Origin: Actinomycetes bacterium
GTDB taxonomy: Bacteria; Actinomycetota; JAHEXW01
DNA: 46,528 nucleotides
Direction: 5' to 3'
Assembly: GCA_023251915.1 (NCBI GenBank)
Contig: JAHEXW010000002.1
Location: 1-46,528 of the forward strand
A program made the position numbers and the translations under genes. Below are positions 37,521-45,634 of this stretch, piece by piece. Numbering within the stretch: position 1 is the stretch's first letter; every line of letters begins with the position of its first letter. The notes under the pieces were generated by a model. That model was not told the DNA's origin, made no database searches, and was given only the letters and a program-made list of their open reading frames with translations.

Positions 37521-38369
37521 CTAAGGTATCAAGCCGTGGCAACGGACACAGAACTCATCTTTGTGGCAGAACATACAGCCCGCCTTGCCGCGTTCGGCGA
37601 TAACATTCCGGTGGTTGCTACGCCATTTTGGGTCATGACTGCTGGGGCGGCGCTGATGGCACTCTGTACAATAGTCCTTGACCCAGCCATGGCACTTCTC
37701 GCAGTACGCCGGATCCTGCTTTTGAACCGCGCTGTGAGTCGAACCCCAGTCGGCTGACTTGTGGTTTTCTGGTACGTTCTTCTCGGTGTGACATGTGGTA
37801 CAACGGTTCGGCGCCTTTTTGCCATCATGGCATTTGTAACAAACGATCATGGGCGGCCGGTTGCGGCTCCCCGCCGTGCCTTGCTTATGAACCAGCCAGC
37901 GGTGACAATCGACGCACTTCAAACCGCGCAGCTTAGTGTGCTGCTCGTGCGGGATGATGAGGTCGCCCGAAGATGAGACCTTTCGTTTTGATTTATGGCA
38001 AAGCTCGCAGTTCACATTGTCCGGCGGATGGACCTCACTCGGCTTGGAGGGATTCTTGGTAATAACCGCCCACAGTTCCTTGAGGCCTTGCGGCTTGTGT
38101 TCGATCATTGCTATGAATCCTGGCTTAACATGGCACTGCGTACAGCGCACGTTGGCGTGCGTTGATTTAGACCACGCCTTGTATGGAGCGTTCATAATAT
38201 GGCAGCTGTTACAGAAGAACGGTTGCTCAGTAACCCACAGGACGGAGCCGACCACTATGATAACAGCCCCAAGGATGCCGGCGCAGATAACCCAGAACAT
38301 CGGTTTGCGCGCGTTTTCCTTGTTGAATGTGCGCTTCCACCAACTTCTCAGGCGCTCGAATCTAGCCAT
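37521..38369 (-). CDS. 10-haem NapC/NirT-like membrane cytochrome c
   Basis: 282 residues; GGAGAGG upstream of the ATG. A short basic cytoplasmic start, one membrane segment (FWVICAGILGAVIIVVGSVLW), then ten CXXCH motifs: CNSCH, CTQCH, CELCH, CVDCH, CYKCH, CTTCH, CEKCH, CTECH, CMFCH, CVRCH. The first two haems sit in the NapC/NirT pattern (CNSCHIMNAPYKAWSKSTHANVRCTQCHV). The family oxidises menaquinol at the membrane; the six extra haems beyond the usual four extend it outward. It is a clear tandem duplicate of the gene 21 bp upstream (shared GDLIIPHEQHTKLR, CYKCHDGKKA, SADW). Terminator-like hairpin follows. Confidence 0.9.
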   Translation of the reverse strand: MARFERLRSWWKRTFNKENARKPMFWVICAGILGAVIIVVGSVLWVTEQPFFCNSCHIMNAPYKAWSKSTHANVRCTQCHVKPGFIAMIEHKPQGLKELWAVITKNPSKPSEVHPPDNVNCELCHKSKRKVSSSGDLIIPHEQHTKLRGLKCVDCHRWLVHKQGTAGSRNRPPMIVCYKCHDGKKAPNRCTTCHTEKNVPENHKSADWGSTHSAVQKQDPAYCEKCHGWVKDYCTECHQRRPSSHDPKWRSNHRNVIAERGKAGCMFCHKDEFCVRCHGLIP

Positions 38370-38390
38370 CTATTGTTCCTCTCCTAATAA

Positions 38391-39224
38391 TCAGTCGTGA
38401 CAGTTCTTGCAGTAGGCTTTGCCGTGGCAGACATAGCAACCATCGGCGCGCGTTATAGCCTGGTCTTTGTGCATTGTCCGCCAAGTAACGCCGCCGTGCG
38501 ACGCCGGCCTCCTCGAGTGGCAGTCCTCGCAATAGCGCGGCGTCCAGGCATGGCATTTAGCGCATTCTTTGCCGCTGACCTTGGCTTGCGCGCCGTGCAC
38601 CTGATCCCAGTCGGCTGCTTTGTGGCTGTCCGGGAAGGCCTTCTTGGTATGACACGCTTTGCATTCCTTGGTCGCTTTCTTGCCGTCGTGACACTTGTAG
38701 CAAATGGTCATAGACGGTGTGTAGGTACCTTCCGGGTTCGTATAGTGAACCAGGTAACGATGGCAGTCAACGCACTCCAGGTTACGCATCTTCACGTGCT
38801 GTTGATGAGGTATTAGGAGATCGCCGCTGGCCGATACGCTGCGGTATTCGGTATGGCACGTGAAACACAGAGCATTGGTCGGCCGCACAAAGTTGTTGCT
38901 GTGACCCGATTGTCCGACCAGGTTGGTAAATATCTCGCGCGTCGAACGCACATAGTGTTTCATCAGATTGGAAACGCCGGGCTCGACGTGGCAGTCGACG
39001 CAGGCATAGTTACCGTGGGTGGAATTCTGCCAGGTCTTATAGTAGTGCTCCATGGCGTGGCAGCTGGCGCAATAAGAATTCTGAGTCGAAATATAGGCGG
39101 GAATACCCAGGATCAAAGCGATGATAAATACAAAACCCAACGCGGAAAGCCAGAAAACCGGCCTTTTTAGATTGTCCCGGTTAAGAAATATGCGCCATAT
39201 GGATCGCCGTTCTTGATCTGCCAT
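38391..39224 (-). CDS. 10-haem NapC/NirT-like membrane cytochrome c (tandem duplicate)
   Basis: 277 residues; ATG at 39224 with GAGG 7 nt upstream is preferred over the longer frame to 39269, which would run through the promoter region. One membrane segment (FWLSALGFVFIIALILGIPAY), then ten CXXCH motifs: CASCH, CVDCH, CFTCH, CVDCH, CYKCH, CKACH, CAKCH, CEDCH, CYVCH, CKNCH. NapC/NirT signature at the first two haems (CASCHAMEHYYKTWQNSTHG). First gene of a two-gene unit with its paralogue and driven by the promoter at 39269-39298. The likely job is menaquinol oxidation with electron export. The two copies may serve different quinones or different outer partners. Confidence 0.9.
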   Translation of the reverse strand: MADQERRSIWRIFLNRDNLKRPVFWLSALGFVFIIALILGIPAYISTQNSYCASCHAMEHYYKTWQNSTHGNYACVDCHVEPGVSNLMKHYVRSTREIFTNLVGQSGHSNNFVRPTNALCFTCHTEYRSVSASGDLLIPHQQHVKMRNLECVDCHRYLVHYTNPEGTYTPSMTICYKCHDGKKATKECKACHTKKAFPDSHKAADWDQVHGAQAKVSGKECAKCHAWTPRYCEDCHSRRPASHGGVTWRTMHKDQAITRADGCYVCHGKAYCKNCHD

Positions 39225-39249
39225 CAGCCACCTCAGTCCTGTTGAATCC

Positions 39250-39268
39250 TGGTCGGAACTACCGACCA
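39250..39268 (-). promoter_or_regulatory. Operator-like inverted repeat over the transcription start
   Basis: Perfect 7-bp arms TGGTCGG and CCGACCA separated by 5 bp, directly downstream of the -10 of the 10-haem promoter and overlapping the expected start of transcription. Position and symmetry suggest a dimeric repressor site; it could also fold as a short RNA hairpin in the leader. It does not match the Rex consensus. Confidence 0.5.
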
Positions 39269-39298
39269 ATATTACATAACGCCGGTTGGTTCTGTCAA
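39269..39298 (-). promoter_or_regulatory. Sigma-70 promoter of the 10-haem cytochrome pair
   Basis: Minus strand perfect TTGACA (39298-39293), 18-bp spacer, TAATAT (39274-39269), about 45 nt before the start codon. It is the best promoter match in the window and lies in the 86-bp gap after the cytochrome b gene. Confidence 0.6.
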
Positions 39299-39310
39299 AT
39301 GAACAACCGT

Positions 39311-40042
39311 TTAGTCGAGCTTCGCCCGACGGACAGTCATCTGTCCGGTAAAGATGATCATGCAGTCGGATAAGTGCCCTGTTGACCAGTATATATTATA
39401 GAAATGTGTCACTAACGTGATTACAACCAGCAGCACGGCGCCGTTGGAGTGAGTGACATAGGCCACGTTGAACCAGGTGCCCGGCAGATATAGAGCGAAA
39501 AATTCCGGGAACCAGATTATGGTTCCGCTCACCAGAATCGCAAAGAACATGGCGATACTGACAACCCAATCGAACACGCCCCAGTATGTCTGCTTCTTAA
39601 AGCTCGGTTCGGCGTGGCGGCCGAACATATAGAGGAGGTTGGATCTTACATCCAGTGTCTCACGTTTCCGCGGTAAAACCCAGGCGATAGACGACGTGTC
39701 GGCGCCGCGAGCGCGGGCGTAGAAATAATACAAGATATAGAAGAACTGTCCGACCAGGTAAATCCCGATTGTGACCGCACATACACGGTGCACCAAAGCC
39801 ATGCCCGTTACGCCGCCCTGTAGGTCGGTCAACCATTGCATCCCCGGGGCGTCTTTGAATTTCAAAGGAAAGCCGGACGTCGAAGCGCCAATGGTCGCGA
39901 CCGTAACCAGGGCATGCGCCACCCTGTGAAACAGGTTAAACCGTTTCGCCTTAGGTTTCTTCTTCTTAACCGCCGCGGCCGGCTTTGCGGACGCCGGTTG
40001 GACCGGCTTCGCCGCTCCGTCCTTCTTCTCTTCATCAACCAT
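39311..40042 (-). CDS. Dihaem cytochrome b, quinone-reactive membrane subunit
   Basis: 243 residues. A cytoplasmic Lys/Pro/Ala-rich tail (PVQPASAKPAAAVKKKKPKAKR) precedes about four membrane helices. Conserved histidines lie in helix-end positions expected for two b haems: FHRVAHAL (His39, His43), LVHRVCAV (His85), YVTHSNGA (His198) and LVTHFYNIYW (His213). The pattern fits the cytochrome b561 / formate dehydrogenase gamma / Ni-Fe hydrogenase cytochrome b group, which exchanges electrons between menaquinone and an outer redox subunit. It is 11 bp after the 7-haem cytochrome gene; with no hydrogenase or dehydrogenase present, that cytochrome is its likely partner, forming a quinol:cytochrome c oxidoreductase. 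Confidence 0.87.
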   Translation of the reverse strand: MVDEEKKDGAAKPVQPASAKPAAAVKKKKPKAKRFNLFHRVAHALVTVATIGASTSGFPLKFKDAPGMQWLTDLQGGVTGMALVHRVCAVTIGIYLVGQFFYILYYFYARARGADTSSIAWVLPRKRETLDVRSNLLYMFGRHAEPSFKKQTYWGVFDWVVSIAMFFAILVSGTIIWFPEFFALYLPGTWFNVAYVTHSNGAVLLVVITLVTHFYNIYWSTGHLSDCMIIFTGQMTVRRAKLD

Positions 40043-40053
40043 TGTGCTCCGCC

Positions 40054-41109
40054 TTACGTTTGTTGGTCTTGATCATCTTGCGCCTCTTGTTCTTCTTGCT
40101 CCCGAAGCAGGCGTTCCCATTCTTTCTGCTCCTCCAAGCGGCGCTCTTTGCGTTTGCGCGAGCCCTGGATCAAGGTATGCAGAGTGACCATGCTCATTAT
40201 CAGCACAATCAGAACGGTATAAAAGAAGTTTGTATACAGAACCTCGGGCGGCGCGGCGAGCGCGACCGGATCCAGATGGACAACGTATTTTGTAAAGTCC
40301 TTGCTGGCTTTGTCGTGACATTTCTTGCAGTTCTGAACCGACTCCGCCGTTCCCGATTTAAGGGGCGTGCTCTTGTGTCCGTCGTGGCAGTCGTAGCACA
40401 TCGGGGCGTCGCGGTTGCCTAATCGCAGGGCTTTGTAGTGGTAGTTGCCGGTATAGGTGTTGAGGGCTTCGATGTGGCAGCTGCCGCACAAAGCGACAGC
40501 GACGTTGATCTTCATCTCGGCTGAGATTTTCAGCGGCTTGCCCTTTTTGTCATTGAACAAGCGCGGAATGTAATGGAAATTGTGGCACGTCGTGCAGGTA
40601 GGCAAATCCTTGTCGGTCTTGGCGATCCTCTGCGAATGAGCCCCGGCCAGGAACTCCTCTTGCTCTTTCTTATGACAGTTGGTGTCGCCGCAGGCTTCCG
40701 TCGCGACTTGCGTATAGTTGCGGTATTCTTGTTCGCTGTGCAGAACCTTAACTTCCGACTTGCCGAATCGCGATATGTTCCGCCGCTCGATGGCCCGCGT
40801 GTGGCCTTTATGACAATCGGTACAGGCCAGGTTAGCATGGGCGGTCTCCAGAATCAGTTGCGGACTTAGAAAGGTGGATGGTTTTTCCTTACTGGCGACG
40901 TCCATCTGGATCTTCGTTTTGGCGGTGTGACACTCCAGACAATTCTCTTTGTCCGCAGTGACCACGAACGTCTTTACCTGTTTGGTCGCACCCGCGGCAA
41001 CGGTCGGGGTAAGCGAATTTAGAAGGAGATTTCCAGATAGAGTCGCGAACAGCACCAAAAGGGACAGTATGCAAGAACGTTTGTTGGTTTTGAAAGCCCT
41101 AAGCCGCAA
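40054..41109 (-). CDS. 7-haem membrane cytochrome c with cytoplasmic C-tail
   Basis: 351 residues. TTG at 41109 is chosen because AGGAG lies 5 nt before it and a signal peptide starts at once (LRLRAFKTNKRSCILSLLVLFATL...TVAAG); the longer frame runs back into hemL. Six CXXCH motifs (CLECH, CTDCH, CTTCH, CGSCH, CYDCH, CKKCH) and one CX4CH (CGDTNCH). A second membrane helix (LYTNFFYTVLIVLIMSMVTLHTLI) near the end is followed by a highly charged, probably helical tail (RKRKERRLEEQKEWERLL...). This topology, outer haem domain with a C-terminal anchor beside a cytochrome b gene, suggests it takes electrons from that subunit. Probably transcribed with hemL, 62 bp upstream. Confidence 0.87.
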   Translation of the reverse strand: MRLRAFKTNKRSCILSLLVLFATLSGNLLLNSLTPTVAAGATKQVKTFVVTADKENCLECHTAKTKIQMDVASKEKPSTFLSPQLILETAHANLACTDCHKGHTRAIERRNISRFGKSEVKVLHSEQEYRNYTQVATEACGDTNCHKKEQEEFLAGAHSQRIAKTDKDLPTCTTCHNFHYIPRLFNDKKGKPLKISAEMKINVAVALCGSCHIEALNTYTGNYHYKALRLGNRDAPMCYDCHDGHKSTPLKSGTAESVQNCKKCHDKASKDFTKYVVHLDPVALAAPPEVLYTNFFYTVLIVLIMSMVTLHTLIQGSRKRKERRLEEQKEWERLLREQEEQEAQDDQDQQT

Positions 41110-41141
41110 ATGTGCTCCTGAATATGTAAGGCTAAGTAAGC

Positions 41142-41159
41142 TGCTAATCCTTGCTAATC
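41142..41159 (-). promoter_or_regulatory. Two direct repeats before the 7-haem cytochrome
   Basis: GATTAGCA occurs twice on the minus strand (41159-41152 and 41149-41142), ten bases apart, i.e. one helical turn, in the 62-bp gap between hemL and the cytochrome. This spacing is typical of activator sites, but the gap is AT-rich and chance is possible. Confidence 0.3.
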
Positions 41160-41171
41160 TTACCAAATAAT

Positions 41172-42455
41172 CTAAAGACCCGCCATTGCGGTATGCGCCG
41201 CCGCGACTGCCGAGTCGATATCGGCGTCTGTATGGGCTAGGGACACGAACACGGCTTCGAACTGGCTGGGCGGATAATATATGCCGCGTTCCAACATGCC
41301 ACGGCAAAAACTCCCAAAGCGGTCGAGGTCGCTATTTTTTGCGCTGGCGTAATCGGTCACCGCACTGGCCGAGAAGAAGCAGGTCATAACGCTGGCCGCC
41401 TGATTGATCGTCACCGGGACTCCGGCATCGGCGGCGACTTGGCGCAGTCCGTCCGCCAACCTCGCGGCTTTGCCCGCCAGTGTCTCATATACCCCGGGCC
41501 GGCCCAGTTCCGCTAAGGTCGCGATGCCCGCGGCCATGGCCAACGGGTTACCCGACAGAGTACCGGCTTGATACACGGGGCCAACCGGCGCGATCATGTC
41601 CATGATGTCGGCCCGGCCGCCGAACGCACCCACCGGCAGTCCGCCGCCGATGATCTTGCCTAACGTCGTCAGATCGGGCTTTACGTGCAAGACGGCCTGC
41701 GCGCCGCCATACGAGGCGCGAAAACCGCTGATCACTTCATCGAATATCAACACGGCCCCAAACTTGTCGGCCAGCCGGCGCAGGGTCTCTAAGAAACCCG
41801 CGGCCGGAGGAACTACTCCCATGTTGCCTGCAATCGGCTCGACGATAATGCAGGCCACGTCGTCAGGCGCGGCCGCCAGCGCGGCCTCCGCCGCAGGCCC
41901 ATCGTTATAAGGCACTGTGATAGTGTCGGCCGCTGTTCCCGGCGTTACGCCCGGGCTGTCGGGCAAACCAAGCGTCGCGACCGCGGAGCCGGCCTTAACA
42001 AGCATGGAGTCGGAGTGACCGTGATAACAGCCCTCGAATTTTAGAATCTTCGTCCGGCCGGTAAAGCCGCGGGCCAGCCGTATGGCACTCATGACGGCTT
42101 CGGTGCCGGAGCTGACAAAGCGAACTTTCTCAACCGATGGAACGGCCTCCACGACCAAACGGGCCAATTCGATCTCAGCCCTGGTGGGCGCACCGAAACT
42201 GGTGCCGTCTCGTAAGGCGCGCTCAATCGCCTCGACGACCGCCGGGTGACTGTGCCCTAAAATCATCGGGCCCCAGCTGCTGATCAAATCGACGTAACGG
42301 TTGTCGTCGGCATCGAACAGATAGGCGCCGACAGCCCGCTGGATAAAGATTGGCTGACCGCCGATGGATTTGAAGGCCCGCACCGGACTGTTCACCCCGC
42401 CCGGAATATATTTGTTGGCTTCCTCGAATAGCTTCTTGGATTTAGAGAAGTTCAT
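41172..42455 (-). CDS. hemL: Glutamate-1-semialdehyde 2,1-aminomutase
   Basis: 427 residues from the ATG at 42455, which overlaps the ahbD stop as ATGA; the longer frame to 42572 lies inside ahbD. Converts glutamate-1-semialdehyde to 5-aminolevulinate, the first tetrapyrrole precursor of the C5 pathway, in the cytoplasm. The N-terminus (SKKLFEEANKYIPGGVNSPVRAF) is diagnostic. Also seen are FVSSGTEAVMSAIRLAR, GCYHGHSD, FDEVISGFR and the PLP lysine in TLGKIIGGGLPVGAFGG (Lys267). Length is normal. With hemB and ahbD it forms a haem operon placed directly before cytochrome genes, which couples haem supply to demand. Confidence 0.96.
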   Translation of the reverse strand: MNFSKSKKLFEEANKYIPGGVNSPVRAFKSIGGQPIFIQRAVGAYLFDADDNRYVDLISSWGPMILGHSHPAVVEAIERALRDGTSFGAPTRAEIELARLVVEAVPSVEKVRFVSSGTEAVMSAIRLARGFTGRTKILKFEGCYHGHSDSMLVKAGSAVATLGLPDSPGVTPGTAADTITVPYNDGPAAEAALAAAPDDVACIIVEPIAGNMGVVPPAAGFLETLRRLADKFGAVLIFDEVISGFRASYGGAQAVLHVKPDLTTLGKIIGGGLPVGAFGGRADIMDMIAPVGPVYQAGTLSGNPLAMAAGIATLAELGRPGVYETLAGKAARLADGLRQVAADAGVPVTINQAASVMTCFFSASAVTDYASAKNSDLDRFGSFCRGMLERGIYYPPSQFEAVFVSLAHTDADIDSAVAAAHTAMAGL

Positions 42456-43555
42456 CGCAGGCTCTTGGGCGTGTACGTGCAGTAAGGCTCGGCTTCCAGG
42501 TAATCGCCCGTGGCAGTGTAGGCCCGCGCCCGGCAACCGCCGCAGACCTGCTTGTATTCGCATGCCCCGCACTTGCCTTTCAGATTGTCGTAATTCCGCA
42601 GTTCGTTGAAATACGGACTGTCGTTCCAGATCTTCTCGAAAGGCGTCTCTTTTATGTTGCCCGCCTTAACCTCCAGATAACCGCAAGTCTGGACATCGCC
42701 GGTGTGGCCGATGAAGGCGAAGCTGATGCCGCCAAGACAGCCGCGGGTCATCGTGTTCAAGCTGTGGGTCTGGCCGGGGCGCAGCTCAGCGCTCGGCGGT
42801 TTGACGCCTGCCTCGGCCGACTTTTGGCGGACGATCCGATGGTAATGGGGGGCACAGGTGGCTTTAAGGTAGACTGGCACTTCCTGCTGTTTTTTCCAAA
42901 ACCATTCCAGAACGCTTTCGTACTGCGCCGGCGGTATCTCCTCTTCTTCCAACTCTTTGCCTCGACCCGTTGGTACAAGCAAGAATATATGCACTGCCGC
43001 CGCGCCGAGTTCGATCGCTTTGTTAACTATGTCGTCGATCTCGTCGACGTTACGCGCCGTGATTGTCGGATCGATTTGAAACGGAACACCGGCCTCGCGC
43101 AGATTCTTGATGCCTGCCAAAGAAGCGGCGTAGGCACCTTCTACGTTACGAAACGTGTCGTGTTTTTTGGGATCAACGCTTTCCAAGCTGATGGCGACGC
43201 GTTGGATGCCGCTGTCTTTGATCTTCCGCGCCATCTCGGGCGTTAGCAGGGTGCCGTTCGTTCCCATGGTCATGGTCAAGCCTAGTTCGACACCGTGTTT
43301 GGCGATTTCGAAAACATCCGGCCTGAGCAGCGGTTCACCGCCTGTCAGGATGATGACGGGCTTGGAGAATGCGGCGATATCGTCAAGAAGCTTAAACGCT
43401 TCGGCGGTCGAAAGCTCGCCGGGGAACGGCTCGTCGGTCGCCGATGCCCTGCAGTGCAGGCACCTCAGATTGCAGGAGCCGGTGATCTCCCAGGCGACCA
43501 TGCGCAGTTGCGCCTTTTTCGGGTCCCCGCTGGCAGAGGTGTGCGGGTGCGTCAT
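42452..43555 (-). CDS. ahbD: Radical SAM haem b synthase of the siroheme-dependent pathway (AhbD-type)
   Basis: 367 residues if ATG 43555 (ATGA overlap with hemB) is used; ATG 43564 is the alternative. Radical SAM motif CNLRCLHC (Cys28, 32, 35) and glycine motif LTGGEPLL. The C-terminal part has the AhbD-type cluster region: [41 protein letters not shown]. AhbD converts iron-coproporphyrin III to haem b by two oxidative decarboxylations of propionate groups, without oxygen. NirJ and AhbC are related and take earlier siroheme-derived substrates, but TRGCLGG and [11 protein letters not shown] favour AhbD. No oxygen-dependent late haem genes (hemN/Y/H) are in the window. Order hemB-ahbD-hemL with 4-bp overlaps indicates one operon. 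Confidence 0.85.
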   Translation of the reverse strand: MTHPHTSASGDPKKAQLRMVAWEITGSCNLRCLHCRASATDEPFPGELSTAEAFKLLDDIAAFSKPVIILTGGEPLLRPDVFEIAKHGVELGLTMTMGTNGTLLTPEMARKIKDSGIQRVAISLESVDPKKHDTFRNVEGAYAASLAGIKNLREAGVPFQIDPTITARNVDEIDDIVNKAIELGAAAVHIFLLVPTGRGKELEEEEIPPAQYESVLEWFWKKQQEVPVYLKATCAPHYHRIVRQKSAEAGVKPPSAELRPGQTHSLNTMTRGCLGGISFAFIGHTGDVQTCGYLEVKAGNIKETPFEKIWNDSPYFNELRNYDNLKGKCGACEYKQVCGGCRARAYTATGDYLEAEPYCTYTPKSLR

Positions 43556-44523
43556 TTTAACCATCGGGCCGCGTCCTTGGCGTGGTACGTCAGAATTATG
43601 TCGGCTCCGGCCCGCTTAATCGAAGTCAGCGCCTCCATCACGGCACGGGCCTCGTCCAGCCAACCGTTCATGGCCGCGGCTTTGATCATCGCGTACTCAC
43701 CGCTGACATTGTACGCGGCTGTCGGATAGCCAAACTCCATCGCCACCTGGGTTACGATATCTAAATATGATAGCGCCGGCTTGACCATCAGGATGTCGGC
43801 ACCTTCCTCAACGTCCATGGCCGCTTCGCGGAGCGCTTCCAAAACGTTTGCCGGGTCCATCTGGTAGCTTTTACGGTCTCCGAACTGCGGCACCGACTCC
43901 GCCGCCTCGCGGAACGGCCCGTAGAAAGCTGATGCGTACTTGACGGCGTAGCTCATTATCGGGGTGTCTTGATACCCCGTTTCGTCTAAGCTGGCCCGGA
44001 TGGCAGCAACCCGTCCGTCCATCATGTCGGACGGAGCGACCATGTCGGCGCCGGCCTCAACATGACTGACCGCAGTCTGCGCCAGCAGTTCCAGGGAAAT
44101 GTCGTTCTTGATCTCCCCGTCTTGAACGACGCCGCAATGGCCGTGGCTCATGTATTCGCACAGACAGACGTCGGTGATGACCAGCATCTTATTCTCCGCG
44201 TCCTTGATGGCCCGGATCGCCGTCTGGACGACGCCGTTCTCATCGTAGGCGCCGGTTGCGGCCTCGTCTTTGCTCTCCGGTATCCCAAAGAGGATGACTC
44301 CGGGGATGCCGAGGGCCTCGACCGCTTTGCACTCTTCGACAATCATGTCGGCTGACATTTGGAAGACGCCCGGCATTGAGCTGATCTCCGTCTTAACTCC
44401 CGATCCAGGCACGACAAACAAAGGATAGATCAAGTCGTTGACTGACAGTGTGGTTTCGCGGACCAGCCGCCGGAAGTTGTCGTTCTTCCGTAGACGCCGC
44501 ATCCTTACTTCGGGAAAATACAT
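43552..44523 (-). CDS. hemB: Delta-aminolevulinic acid dehydratase (porphobilinogen synthase)
   Basis: 323 residues, typical length; TGAGG upstream of the ATG. Condenses two 5-aminolevulinates to porphobilinogen in the cytoplasm. It keeps the two active-site lysines: Lys195 in [15 protein letters not shown] and Lys248 in [11 protein letters not shown]. The Cys-rich metal site [14 protein letters not shown] (Cys120, 122, 130) marks the zinc-dependent type. It leads the hemB-ahbD-hemL operon (4-bp overlap with ahbD). The 49-bp gap upstream is shared with a divergent plus-strand gene, so the two promoters must overlap. Confidence 0.97.
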   Translation of the reverse strand: MYFPEVRMRRLRKNDNFRRLVRETTLSVNDLIYPLFVVPGSGVKTEISSMPGVFQMSADMIVEECKAVEALGIPGVILFGIPESKDEAATGAYDENGVVQTAIRAIKDAENKMLVITDVCLCEYMSHGHCGVVQDGEIKNDISLELLAQTAVSHVEAGADMVAPSDMMDGRVAAIRASLDETGYQDTPIMSYAVKYASAFYGPFREAAESVPQFGDRKSYQMDPANVLEALREAAMDVEEGADILMVKPALSYLDIVTQVAMEFGYPTAAYNVSGEYAMIKAAAMNGWLDEARAVMEALTSIKRAGADIILTYHAKDAARWLK

Positions 44524-44572
44524 AGGAACACCTCACATAGGTTGGCAAGTAATCAAGGCTTTATTTTATCAT

Positions 44573-45124
44573 ATGGGTATGGAGCTCGGGAAAACACTAC
44601 ACGTCGACAACCGGCAGGAGTGGCGGGATTGGTTGGCCAAGAACAACGGCCGCGCCAAGGATATCTGGCTTGTCTTCTACCGGAAAGCGTCCGGCAAAAT
44701 CAGTATTTCCTACGACGATGCCATTGAAGAGGCGCTCTGCTACGGGTGGATAGATAGCCAGGTCAAAAACGTCGACATCGATAGCTACGCGCAACGGTTC
44801 ACGCCGCGCCGAGCGGGCAGTCCTATCTCTGAGATGAACAAGGTAAGAGTGCTCCGGCTGATGGAGCAAGGTTTAATGACCCCTATCGGGCTAGCGGCGC
44901 TGGGCGACATTTCCGCTGTGTTCCAAGCCCCCGACGATATCCTGCGCGAATTACGGAAAGACCCCCTCGTATGGGAGAATTTTCAGGGCTTCACAGAAAC
45001 CTACCGGAATATCCGCGTAGCTTTCGTTGAAGGAGCCCGCAATCGGCCGGCGGAGTTCGAAAGACGCCTGCGCCACTTGATCAAAATGACGGCGCAAAAC
45101 AAGCAGTTCGGCATGGTGCGCTGA
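44573..45124 (+). CDS. YdeI/OmpD-associated family protein
   Basis: 183 residues; the only plus-strand gene. ATG 44573 is chosen (ATG 44579 also possible); no strong ribosome site. The sequence fits the YdeI/OmdA-like family: EWRDWLAKNNGRAKDIWLVFYRK, ISYDDAIEEALCYGWIDSQVK and YAQRFTPRRAGSPISEMNKVR near the start, and the conserved WENFQGFTETYRNI...RLRHLIKMTAQNK end. The biochemical role of the family is not settled; some members are linked to resistance to antimicrobial peptides. It is divergent from hemB and appears unrelated to the cytochromes. A small terminator follows. Confidence 0.85.
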   Translation: MGMELGKTLHVDNRQEWRDWLAKNNGRAKDIWLVFYRKASGKISISYDDAIEEALCYGWIDSQVKNVDIDSYAQRFTPRRAGSPISEMNKVRVLRLMEQGLMTPIGLAALGDISAVFQAPDDILRELRKDPLVWENFQGFTETYRNIRVAFVEGARNRPAEFERRLRHLIKMTAQNKQFGMVR

Positions 45125-45146
45125 CGCTGAAAGAACGAGCGTTTTT
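45123..45146 (+). terminator. Short hairpin terminator after the YdeI-family gene
   Basis: ACGCT (45124-45128) pairs with AGCGT (45138-45142) and is followed by a run of T (45142-45146), overlapping the stop codon. The stem is short, so the call is moderate. Confidence 0.4.
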
Positions 45147-45401
45147 AGCTCGAGCGGAAACCTTTTTTGGTCGCCCACCTTCGCTTAGGGCGGCCTCGCT
45201 TACACTGCGGCCTGAGTGCTTCGGTAGGGCACCATTCTTCTCTAGAAATAAAAATGGCCTGCCAGTCGTAGCGCCAGAAAGGACGGAGGCCGGTTTACCA
45301 TGCGTAGCTTTAGCGAAGTATGGCAGCAACCGCCAGATAATTAGAAAATGTGCTGCTCGAGAAAAAGCTCCTCGGGATTCGAATATCCTGCTGTCGCAGG
45401 A
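45147..45401. other. Gene-free stretch between the YdeI-family gene and the tRNA repeats
   Basis: No credible gene or RNA was recognised. Frames here are short and lack ribosome sites. The right end contains a long palindrome (45374-45412): GGGATTCGAA pairs with TTCGAATCCC and inside it TCCTGC pairs with GCAGGA. It resembles two facing tRNA T-arms. Confidence 0.5.
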
Positions 45402-45497
45402 GTTCGAATCCCCGACAAAATAAACAATCCGCAAATATCAGCAACGTAGCTTAAAGATATTTGCGGATTATTGGTGGAGGTGGGGGGATTCGAACCC
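45402..45497 (-). repeat. 96-bp direct repeat, copy 1 (tRNA 3' end plus terminator)
   Basis: Identical base for base to 45635-45730, 233 bp away. On the minus strand it carries the last 26 nt of the tRNA-Ala (T-loop to CCA, 45497-45472), the hairpin terminator, and a T-arm-like TCGGGGATTCGAAC. Here the tRNA 5' three-quarters is missing, so this copy is a fragment, not a gene. Confidence 0.9.
45415..45469 (-). terminator. Hairpin terminator, copy 1
   Basis: Same structure as the copy after the intact tRNA: 14-bp perfect stem (45456-45469 with 45426-45439) and a T-rich tail (45425-45415). It follows the tRNA 3' fragment. Confidence 0.65.
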
Positions 45498-45634
45498 ACC
45501 CGCCGTCGCGCGGCCACCTAACTGTCCGCGCTCCTTCAGAGGGGCAACCAAAGGTTTCCCCTCTGATATCTCCCCTTCCTGACAGTAGTTTTAAGGGGGA
45601 GTTTCTCCCCCTTAAGAATCCCCCTCGGCCGGGG
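45498..45634. other. 137-bp spacer between the 96-bp repeats with two strong hairpins
   Basis: CAGAGGGG (45537-45544) pairs with CCCCTCTG (45558-45565), with a further AACC/GGTT inside. TTAAGGGGGAG (45591-45601) pairs perfectly with CTCCCCCTTAA (45605-45615) over a 3-nt loop. Neither is followed by a T run. No tRNA fold or gene was recognised. Confidence 0.75.

Noticed and set aside
45472-45600. Possible selenocysteine or long-arm tRNA
   Set aside because: The 3' end is a perfect tRNA tail, but no matching acceptor 5' strand, D-arm or anticodon stem could be folded. The match is due to the 96-bp repeat.
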